Assembly: GCA_964511635.1 (NCBI GenBank)
Contig: CAZEGC010000004.1
Coordinates: forward strand, 1 to 39,147
Reading direction: 5' to 3'
Length of the DNA: 39,147 bases
Source of the DNA: CAZEGC01 sp964511635
GTDB lineage: Bacteria > Patescibacteriota > Saccharimonadia > Saccharimonadales > Saccharimonadaceae
Part shown: piece after piece, positions 1 through 5,991 of the stretch
How the letters are laid out: each line of letters starts with the position of its first letter
Numbering within the stretch: position 1 is the stretch's first letter
Program-made: the position numbers and the translations under genes
Notes under the pieces: generated by a model
Seen by the model: the letters and a program-made list of their open reading frames with translations, nothing else
Databases searched by the model: none
Told to the model about the DNA's origin: nothing

Positions 1-57
1 GAACCGATGACCTCTTCCATGCCATGGAAGCGCGCTAGCCAACTGCGCCAATGCCCC
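1..57 (-). tRNA. tRNA-Ala (GGC), 3' part cut by window edge
   Basis: Read on the minus strand from 57, the sequence opens with acceptor GGGGCAT, a standard D-arm (GCGC, AGTTGGCTA, GCGC) and an anticodon arm with GGC in its loop. It runs off the window inside the T-arm. The GGC anticodon reads Ala GCC/GCU codons. A TATAAT box lies at 82-77 on the minus strand, about 20 nt upstream. Confidence 0.9.
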
Positions 58-84
58 GTACGCTTGAGCTTTAGTGATTATATC

Positions 85-119
85 AAAGATTCACCTCATT
101 TGGATAGAGGTGAATCTTT
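85..119. promoter_or_regulatory. Perfect 13-bp hairpin upstream of tRNA-Ala
   Basis: Positions 85-97 are exactly complementary to 107-119, with a 9-nt loop. The arm includes AAAGATTCACCTC. The hairpin sits just upstream of the minus-strand TATAAT box (82-77) of the tRNA-Ala, so it overlaps its -35 region. It may be a terminator of a transcript arriving on the minus strand or a protein-binding site. Its role is not determined. Confidence 0.5.
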
Positions 120-256
120 CGCTGCTGCGCGCCCACCCGGGGCACGGTGTTTGTTCTGACTGTATGTTTGTTTCTGTCTGACGCAAGGTTGTACCCCCTT
201 GCGCACCAGCTTGAATAATATTATGAGCGAAAAATATAATAACGCAAGCTTTTTGC
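120..256. other. Gene-free stretch with a second hairpin
   Basis: I see no convincing reading frame here. A 7-bp hairpin pairs CGCAAGG (182-188) with CCTTGCG (197-203). A GC-rich segment (121-148) precedes it, so a small structured RNA is possible, but I do not recognise a family. The last part carries the promoter of the next gene. Confidence 0.3.
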
Positions 257-262
257 TATAAT
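257..262 (+). promoter_or_regulatory. Extended -10 (TGCTATAAT), leaderless-type promoter
   Basis: TATAAT at 257-262 is preceded by TGC, giving an extended -10. The ATG of the next gene at 270 lies 7 nt after the box. Transcription should start at or next to the start codon, so the mRNA is probably leaderless. Confidence 0.6.
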
Positions 263-269
263 ACCCTTC

Positions 270-530
270 ATGAAGAAAATTAAACAAAAAAATAATCAAA
301 TAATAGAACTACTGGGCTGGATAGGCGTAGGTTTAATTATTAGCGGCTACTTTCTAGTATCGGCTGCCCTTATTTCAGGTGATGAAATAATTTATCATAC
401 CTTGATGCTAGCTGGGTCACTGCTTGTGGCAGTTATCTCTATTCAAAAACATGCCAAACAACCTGCACTGCTAAACATTTTATTCGCAATTATTGCTAGC
501 TACGCCATAGTGCGTATACTCGTGTTGTAA
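270..530 (+). CDS. Small CBU_0592-like membrane protein
   Basis: The 86-residue protein has a basic N-terminus (KKIKQKNNQ) and then three hydrophobic segments, about residues 12-34, 42-58 and 66-86. The LLGWIGVGLI start, the YHTLMLAGSLL centre and the LLNILFAIIASYA end match the layout of the CBU_0592-like domain, a small three-helix membrane domain of unknown function. No partner gene is evident; the next gene is over 170 nt downstream and has its own leader. The ATG start is supported by the extended -10 just upstream. Assignment rests on pattern recognition only. Confidence 0.7.
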   Translation: MKKIKQKNNQIIELLGWIGVGLIISGYFLVSAALISGDEIIYHTLMLAGSLLVAVISIQKHAKQPALLNILFAIIASYAIVRILVL

Positions 531-708
531 TTTAATAGTAATTTTATCTAAAGTATGCTTAAATAGAAATGTTCAGAAGCAGACGTGAAACGAAACAAGA
601 AGCGGATGTTTACCTCTAATAACGGTAGAGCCTCTCACTTCTTTATCAACTATCACCGCATGGTCGATCTGACGATAGCAGTTAAAGAAGAAAGAGCATA
701 CCATACAT
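531..708 (+). promoter_or_regulatory. Long 5' leader of the RRM gene with short upstream ORF
   Basis: A -10-like TATGCT (554-559) is followed 9 nt later by ATG at 569, opening a 16-codon ORF (569-619, MFRSRRETKQEADVYL). A second ATG at 660 opens a frame that runs to 761 and overlaps the RRM start out of phase. The RRM ATG at 709 has only a weak purine run (AAGAAGAAAGAG) upstream. A leader near 140 nt is unusual here, where most genes are nearly leaderless, and suggests post-transcriptional control, as known for cold-regulated RNA-binding proteins. The regulation is inferred. Confidence 0.4.
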
Positions 709-1023
709 ATGGCACAGCAAAATCTATTCGTAGGCAGCCTAGCTTACGCTACGACTGATGACGGTTTGAACGAATTTTTCGCTTCAATCGGCCCAGTTAA
801 AAGTGCACGCGTCATCACTGACCGTGACAGCGGACGATCAAAAGGTTTTGGTTTCGTTGAATTCGAAAACGACGAAGACAACCAAAAAGCAATTGATCAG
901 CTAGACGGCAAAGAGCTAGATGGACGCACAATTAGCGTCAACCTAGCAAAACCACGCGAAGAGCGACCTCGTCGCGATGACCGTGGTAACGGCGGCGGAG
1001 CATTTCGCCAACGCAGCTGGTAG
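709..1023 (+). CDS. RRM-type RNA-binding protein
   Basis: This 104-residue protein is one RNA recognition motif followed by a short Arg/Gly tail. RNP2 is LFVGSL (residues 6-11) and RNP1 is KGFGFVEF (45-52), both with the aromatic residues that stack on RNA bases. The tail from about residue 84 (REERPRRDDRGNGGG) resembles the glycine/arginine tails of cyanobacterial Rbp proteins. In those bacteria the family binds single-stranded RNA and is often cold-induced. The gene is alone, with a strong terminator right after it and a long leader before it. Single-RRM function is secure; the specific physiological role is not. Confidence 0.92.
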   Translation: MAQQNLFVGSLAYATTDDGLNEFFASIGPVKSARVITDRDSGRSKGFGFVEFENDEDNQKAIDQLDGKELDGRTISVNLAKPREERPRRDDRGNGGGAFRQRSW

Positions 1024-1038
1024 TTTCTACCTAGCAAT

Positions 1039-1070
1039 AAAAATACTCGCTTTAATCAGCGAGTATTTTT
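1039..1070 (+). terminator. Terminator of the RRM gene
   Basis: AAAAATACTCGC (1039-1050) pairs perfectly with 1059-1070 around an 8-nt loop. The stem ends in a T-run on the plus strand and an A-run on its other side, so it could serve both directions. Confidence 0.9.
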
Positions 1071-1091
1071 ATTTCACTAGTCAACTAAGCA

Positions 1092-1127
1092 ACCACCCCT
1101 CGTTAATACTACGGGGGTTTTTATTTC
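1092..1127 (+). terminator. Second, imperfect terminator
   Basis: A C-rich arm (about 1094-1101) and GGGGG (about 1113-1117) form an imperfect stem followed by TTTTTATTT on the plus strand. It lies between the convergent RRM gene and ligA. Confidence 0.6.
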
Positions 1128-1145
1128 CACACCGAACACTGGCTA

Positions 1146-3161
1146 TTACGAAAGTAAATCTTCTAAGTCCTGCTGGGAGATTACTGCGACATTATACTGC
1201 TGAGCTTTTTTTAACTTGCTAGATCCAACATTGGCTCCAGCAACTAGATAGTCGGTATCTTTCGCAACAGACGACTGAAACACACCACCGTTTTCACGAA
1301 TTATATCTGCTGCCTGGTCACGACTCATGGATTCTAGCGTCCCAGTTACCACAAACTTTTTGCCTACTAGCGAACCATGTGGTTTTTGATATTCAGGCTC
1401 CACGCCAAGTTCATGAAATTTAGCCAGCAACGCTTGATTATCGTCATCAGCAAACCATGCAACTATACTTTCGGCGACTATTGTGCCAACACCGTCAATT
1501 GCGAGTAAATCATCTAGGCTAGCATTTTTAAGTGCGTCGATAGATTCAAATTCGCTTGCTAAATCAACTGCAGTTTGCGAACCCACGTGCCGAATGCCCA
1601 GCCCATAAATAAATCTAGCAAGTGGTGGATTTTTCTTGGACTGAATCGCTTCGACTAGCTTGCTAGCAGAAACTTCCGCAAACCTATCCAGATCCAGTAG
1701 CTGATCTTTGGTAATTAAATAAATATCTGCCAAATCTTTTACCAGCCCAGCATCAACTAGTGCTTCGACGTTTTTTTCGCCAAGTGTGTCAATATCGAGC
1801 GCTCCTCTGCTTGCAAAATGCTGCAGTGCTCTTTTCAGTAACAACGGGCCGGTCGCACCCTTTACCCGATAAACAGCTTCACCCTCAGCACGTTCAAATT
1901 CAAGGTTGGGGTATTGGGTTTTTAAAACCTCTTCGTAATTAAACACTTTACTCGTCCTGGGGCGTAGATCCTTCACTACACTTTCGATTTGCGGTATTAT
2001 GTCCCCAGCCTTAAAGACTACCACTGTGTCACCAATTCTAATATCTTTTCTGGCAATTTCATCAGCGTTATGCAAACTCGCATGCCTGACAGTTGTGCCC
2101 GCTACTGTAACGGGATCAAAAACTGCAACTGGAGTCGCGGCACCTGTTCGCCCAAGGCTAATTACTATATCGCGCACAACTGTGGTGGCTTTTTCAGCGT
2201 CATACTTATAAGCCACGGCGCCCCGCGGCTGCTTGCCGACTATACCGAGGCTCGCAAACTGCTTACGGTCGTTTAATTTTATAACCAGCCCATCAGTTAT
2301 AAATGAAAGCTTGTGGCGTTTTTCATCCCACTCTTGAACAAATTCCATAACTTCATCTAGCGTCTTAAATACTTGGGCCTGAGGATTTCGCTTGAGTCCT
2401 ATTCTATCTAGCATTTGATACGCAAACTCATTTGTCGGTATTTCATCTTCGCCAGTGCGCAGCAGATCATACGCCCTAAAATGAAGTGGACGGCCTGCTA
2501 CTAGGCTCGGATCTAGTTGACGAATCGTACCGGCCGCCAAGTTTCGGGGATTTGCAAACTCAGCTAACCCATCTTTACGACGGCTGTCGTTTAGAGCTTT
2601 GAAGTCACTCTTTAGCATCAGAATCTCTCCGCGAACTTCAGTCCGACCAGTCAGCATAATCCGAGTATCAGCTGAATCTTGCAGACGTAGCGGAATGTTG
2701 CGAATTGTCCTCACGTTATTTGTAACGTCCTCGCCAACATAGCTATCCCCTCTGGTTATCGCACGGACTAATACCCCATCCTCGTAAATTAGCGCGCAGG
2801 CCAAGCCGTCCATTTTTATGTCAACGAAAAATTCTATCTCTTCATCTGGTAGCAGTTTCTTCACCCTACCTACCCACGCTACTAATTCAGATCGATCAAA
2901 TACATCATTCAAGCTCAGCATCCGCTTAGAGTGAGCAACCTTTTTAAATCCTCCCACAAGCTCGCTGCCAACTCGCTGAGTTGGACTATCACTAGCTATT
3001 AACTCTGGGTACTCAAGTTCAATCTGCTTTAATTCATTAAATAGACTATCGTACACGGCATCATCAACTGACGGGCTGTCTAGTACGTGATATTCGTAGC
3101 TATATTTATTCAATAGACTACGCAGCTCGCGCGCACGTTTACTAGGTTGACTCAACGTCAT
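1146..3161 (-). CDS. ligA: NAD-dependent DNA ligase lacking zinc-finger cysteines
   Basis: LigA seals nicks during replication and repair using NAD+. The adenylation domain has the lysine motif KMDGLA (active-site Lys near residue 116), preceded by the NAD-binding Ia region (KYSYEYHVLD). The OB fold (SLGRTGAATPVAVF), HhH repeats (LDIDTLGEKNVEAL onward) and a C-terminal BRCT domain (GKKFVVTGTL) follow in order. The region that normally holds four zinc-binding cysteines runs TQYPNLEFERAEGEAVYRVK with none; the whole protein has one Cys, beside the active site. Start chosen at ATG 3161 because AAAGGTGG lies a good distance upstream; a TTG at 3167 is the alternative. It overlaps the upstream membrane-protein gene by 20 nt, so the two are probably co-transcribed and coupled. 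Confidence 0.97.
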   Translation of the reverse strand: MTLSQPSKRARELRSLLNKYSYEYHVLDSPSVDDAVYDSLFNELKQIELEYPELIASDSPTQRVGSELVGGFKKVAHSKRMLSLNDVFDRSELVAWVGRVKKLLPDEEIEFFVDIKMDGLACALIYEDGVLVRAITRGDSYVGEDVTNNVRTIRNIPLRLQDSADTRIMLTGRTEVRGEILMLKSDFKALNDSRRKDGLAEFANPRNLAAGTIRQLDPSLVAGRPLHFRAYDLLRTGEDEIPTNEFAYQMLDRIGLKRNPQAQVFKTLDEVMEFVQEWDEKRHKLSFITDGLVIKLNDRKQFASLGIVGKQPRGAVAYKYDAEKATTVVRDIVISLGRTGAATPVAVFDPVTVAGTTVRHASLHNADEIARKDIRIGDTVVVFKAGDIIPQIESVVKDLRPRTSKVFNYEEVLKTQYPNLEFERAEGEAVYRVKGATGPLLLKRALQHFASRGALDIDTLGEKNVEALVDAGLVKDLADIYLITKDQLLDLDRFAEVSASKLVEAIQSKKNPPLARFIYGLGIRHVGSQTAVDLASEFESIDALKNASLDDLLAIDGVGTIVAESIVAWFADDDNQALLAKFHELGVEPEYQKPHGSLVGKKFVVTGTLESMSRDQAADIIRENGGVFQSSVAKDTDYLVAGANVGSSKLKKAQQYNVAVISQQDLEDLLS

Positions 3162-4170
3162 CTTCAACCACCTTTCTGTAGAGCATATAAATATAACTAG
3201 CCGTAAAAATAAGCGTCACTGAACTTAGAATCAACACTGTAAGTGGAACTAGTGGTAACCATTCTACCTCAGGCCAAGCGCCTATTAGCCACCTGTTAAA
3301 CAATATAACAGGCACGGCAGTCAATAACCAAAATAGGCCAACCGGAACAATCAACCATAGTACCCTCATAAGCAGCCTGAGCCGCCTGCCTACCACTAAA
3401 TCGCCTGCTACCCTGAACGCATTTAACGGGTACATCCCCGGCAGAGTAACGATAACTAAGGCCACCACTGTACTTATCGCCCAATAAAGTGACAATACCA
3501 CCAGCAGCACTAACCCGATCGAAAACAGCATACCCTCAACGCCCGCAGTCAACATGCCGGCGCCCTGGGCGGCACCGAAGGCTATTGCCGCAAGCGCGGC
3601 AGGTAAAAGTTGAATTATTAATATGCCAAACATTAAAATCATAGGTAAGATTGGTGCACCTGCATTATATAGTCCATCGCGCAGCTTAATCTTATTACCA
3701 GCTAGCAAGTTCCGCAGCAGCCAAACTACCACTAGCCAAAAGTATAGTGTAATTATTCCGGCGTAGGCCTGCTGAGCCTCTGGGGCAGAAGAAGCCGAAC
3801 CTCCGCTGATAGTAGCAATTAACAGTATGCTCGCCTCGCCTACTTTACCAAGGTTGCCTTCAAAAACCTCCTGACCGGTTTCTGTTAATAAATCGCCCAG
3901 CTGCAGGAACACGTCTTGGGACGCAATGCCAACTAGTACAATAGTCAGCAGAGCATGCCAAATGACTAGTCCCGTGAAAATACGGCGATGACTATGAAGT
4001 GCCCTGAGTACGGTCGAGGCAAAGGATACGTAGCCTGGTAGCTTTAACGAGCGCACATAATCACGTCGCCTGGTACGTCTGAATGATCGATGCGGGCGCC
4101 TATTTAAAAACAGTTTAGCGCGAGCCTTAACCCGCGCAACTAAGTTTTTGAAATTTACTTTTAGTACCAT
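3142..4170 (-). CDS. Multi-pass membrane protein of unknown function
   Basis: The 342-residue protein begins with a very basic cytoplasmic stretch (about residues 1-60, NRRPHRSFRRTRRRD) and then has five or six hydrophobic segments: near 67-85, 135-155, 170-200, 210-245, 270-295 and 305-332. It ends in an acidic tail (VVEDDVEST). I do not recognise a family or catalytic motif. It starts 8 nt after the htpX stop and overlaps ligA by 20 nt, so it belongs to the lemA-htpX-ligA run. The alternating small residues and prolines of the central helices suggest a helix-packed membrane bundle, but no function follows from this. Confidence 0.85.
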   Translation of the reverse strand: MVLKVNFKNLVARVKARAKLFLNRRPHRSFRRTRRRDYVRSLKLPGYVSFASTVLRALHSHRRIFTGLVIWHALLTIVLVGIASQDVFLQLGDLLTETGQEVFEGNLGKVGEASILLIATISGGSASSAPEAQQAYAGIITLYFWLVVVWLLRNLLAGNKIKLRDGLYNAGAPILPMILMFGILIIQLLPAALAAIAFGAAQGAGMLTAGVEGMLFSIGLVLLVVLSLYWAISTVVALVIVTLPGMYPLNAFRVAGDLVVGRRLRLLMRVLWLIVPVGLFWLLTAVPVILFNRWLIGAWPEVEWLPLVPLTVLILSSVTLIFTASYIYMLYRKVVEDDVEST

Positions 4171-4178
4171 AACAAGTT

Positions 4179-5057
4179 CTAAAAACGACCAGCATTTTTC
4201 CTAAGACGCGCTATCCTATCTTCTAGCGGTGGATGACTACTGAATAATTTATTAAAAAAGCCTTTTTTCAGAGGGTTACTCAAAAACAAGTGCGCAGTGG
4301 AGGTGTGTTGAGTCTTCATTGGACGTTGATAATCGCGGAGTTTTTCAAGCGCACTAGCCATCCCCTCAGGGTGACGTGTTGTCATCGCACCACTAGCATC
4401 GGCCAGATACTCACGCTGACGGCTAACAGCCATTTGAACGATAACTGCAATCAGTGGCGCCAGCACAATTACAACCAACCCGACGACTAATACGATTGGA
4501 CTACCGTTATTATCTCTACGATCTCCACTAAAAAATAACATCCTTAAAGCTATATCAGCCAGTAGACCTATTGCGCTCACTAGCCCAAAAGTTATCATAC
4601 TGACTCGGATGTCATAGTTTTGAACATGGCCCATTTCGTGTGCCATAACTGCTTCTAGCTCGGTATCGCTCATTACATCCAGCAACCCTGTGGTGACGCC
4701 AACAATAGCGTCCTTTGGGCTGCGCCCAGTGGCAAATGCATTTGGCGCAGGATCGTCAATAATATAAATCTTTGGGGTCGGAAGGCCGGTAGATATAGAC
4801 AAATTTTCAACAATCCGATAAAGCCTTGGGTTATCTCTTTTTTCAATTTTCTTAGCACCTGTCATCGCAACCGCTAGCTTGCTAGCAATAAAATATTGTA
4901 TCAATGCGTAAATGGCTGCAATGACTATGACAGTGACTGCTATTGACTGATTACCGTAAAGATAACTAACCACCCAACCAATCGCACCAATAATCGCCAC
5001 GAATACCGCCATGATCAGCACGGTGTTACGTTTATTGGCTGCGATTGATTTATACAT
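4179..5057 (-). CDS. htpX: HtpX-like M48 zinc metalloprotease
   Basis: HtpX is an integral-membrane protease that degrades misfolded membrane proteins. Two N-terminal membrane helices (about residues 13-34 and 38-58) precede the zinc motif HEMGH (140-144); the third ligand is the Glu in QREYLADASG (near 216). Two further hydrophobic segments (about 155-175 and 188-210) lie between them. At 292 residues it has normal family length. The gene follows lemA by 61 nt, a pairing seen in many bacteria, and is followed at 8 nt by a membrane-protein gene. Upstream of the ATG at 5057 only a weak GCAGGAC could act as ribosome-binding site. Confidence 0.95.
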   Translation of the reverse strand: MYKSIAANKRNTVLIMAVFVAIIGAIGWVVSYLYGNQSIAVTVIVIAAIYALIQYFIASKLAVAMTGAKKIEKRDNPRLYRIVENLSISTGLPTPKIYIIDDPAPNAFATGRSPKDAIVGVTTGLLDVMSDTELEAVMAHEMGHVQNYDIRVSMITFGLVSAIGLLADIALRMLFFSGDRRDNNGSPIVLVVGLVVIVLAPLIAVIVQMAVSRQREYLADASGAMTTRHPEGMASALEKLRDYQRPMKTQHTSTAHLFLSNPLKKGFFNKLFSSHPPLEDRIARLRKNAGRF

Positions 5058-5118
5058 GAGCTAAAAAGTCCTGCTAAGATTTACTAGATATAGATTGTAT
5101 TAGAATAAGCTTATTAAC

Positions 5119-5676
5119 TTAAAAGCTAACTTCGACTGGATTTTCGATACTTGCCATGTCTTCAACTTCAAAGAATTCACGCTGCTTAAAGCCTAGCATG
5201 CCTGCAAACAAATTGTTCGGAAAAATCTGGATCTTGGTGTTAATGTCACGGACACCACCATTATAGAAACGACGCGCAGCCTGAATTTTGTCTTCGGTGT
5301 CAACTAATTCTCGCTGCAGTTCAGCAAAATTCTGGCTAGCCTTTAGGTCTGGGTAAGCCTCTGCGACTGCAAATAGACTTTTCAAGGCTCCTTCTAGCAT
5401 ATTCTCGGCTTGCTCAGTTTCCTTGACTCCACTTGCGCCCATAACAGCAGTCCGTGCTTTTGTAACTTCTTCGAATACACCCTTTTCATGACTTGCGTAG
5501 CCTTTGACGGTATTTACAAGTTGCGGGATCAAATCCGCCCGTCGCTTTAGCTGTACAGTGATATCACTCCACGCCTCATCAACACGTACTTTTAATTTGA
5601 CCAATGCGTTATAAGTCGCCCATAGGAAGATTGCCAATACTGCAACAATCGCCAGCACAATCCATAATCCTTCCAT
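5119..5676 (-). CDS. lemA: LemA family protein
   Basis: The 185-residue protein has one N-terminal membrane helix (about residues 4-22) and a LemA coiled helical domain with the typical YNALVKLKVRVDEAWSDI, KRRADLIPQLV and YNGGVRDIN segments. In the family the helical domain lies outside the membrane. The biochemical role is unresolved; association with M48 proteases is common and is seen here. The start has GAGGGGAAG 6 nt upstream, and a TATAAT lies at 5717-5712, so this is the promoter-proximal gene of the lemA-htpX-membrane protein-ligA run. Confidence 0.95.
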   Translation of the reverse strand: MEGLWIVLAIVAVLAIFLWATYNALVKLKVRVDEAWSDITVQLKRRADLIPQLVNTVKGYASHEKGVFEEVTKARTAVMGASGVKETEQAENMLEGALKSLFAVAEAYPDLKASQNFAELQRELVDTEDKIQAARRFYNGGVRDINTKIQIFPNNLFAGMLGFKQREFFEVEDMASIENPVEVSF

Positions 5677-5711
5677 TTTTTCTTCCCCTCGTTTTTAAAT
5701 TTACACTTCCG

Positions 5712-5717
5712 ATTATA
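5712..5717 (-). promoter_or_regulatory. -10 box of the lemA operon
   Basis: TATAAT on the minus strand, about 35 nt upstream of the lemA ATG, leaving room for its Shine-Dalgarno sequence. Confidence 0.6.
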
Positions 5718-5734
5718 TCATTTCAAACCAAAAA

Positions 5735-5760
5735 ACTCGACCTTAAGTCGAGTGATTTTT
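5735..5760 (-). terminator. Terminator after tRNA-Leu(UAA)
   Basis: ACTCGAC (5735-5741) pairs with GTCGAGT (5747-5753) around CTTAA. On the minus strand the stem is followed by TTTTTT, directly downstream of the tRNA-Leu CCA end. Confidence 0.9.
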
Positions 5761-5763
5761 GGT

Positions 5764-5852
5764 TGGTGCGCAGAGCGGGAATCGAACCCGCACGCCGTTT
5801 CATGGGCAAGGGATTTTAAGTCCCTCGTGTCTACCTATTCCACCATCCGCGC
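5764..5852 (-). tRNA. tRNA-Leu (UAA)
   Basis: The acceptor GCGCGGA pairs with TCTGCGC, followed by A and an encoded CCA. The anticodon loop CTTAAAA gives UAA. A long variable arm, typical of class II tRNA-Leu, and a canonical T-loop (TTCGATT) are present. Confidence 0.95.
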
Positions 5853-5863
5853 GTGAATTTTTA

Positions 5864-5937
5864 TGGAGGCACGTACGGGATTTGAACCCGTGTACGCGGT
5901 TTTGCAGACCGCTGCGTAACCACTCCGCCAACGCGCC
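5864..5937 (-). tRNA. tRNA-Cys (GCA)
   Basis: The acceptor GGCGCGT pairs with ACGTGCC. The discriminator is U, as usual for tRNA-Cys, followed by encoded CCA. The anticodon loop CTGCAAA gives GCA. It lies 12 nt upstream of tRNA-Leu(UAA), so both are likely one transcript. A decayed copy of its 5' half lies at 8830-8870. Confidence 0.95.
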
Positions 5938-5991
5938 AAAATTCTGGTACTATATTACACTAAAACTAAACTATAATCCACGCACGGACGA

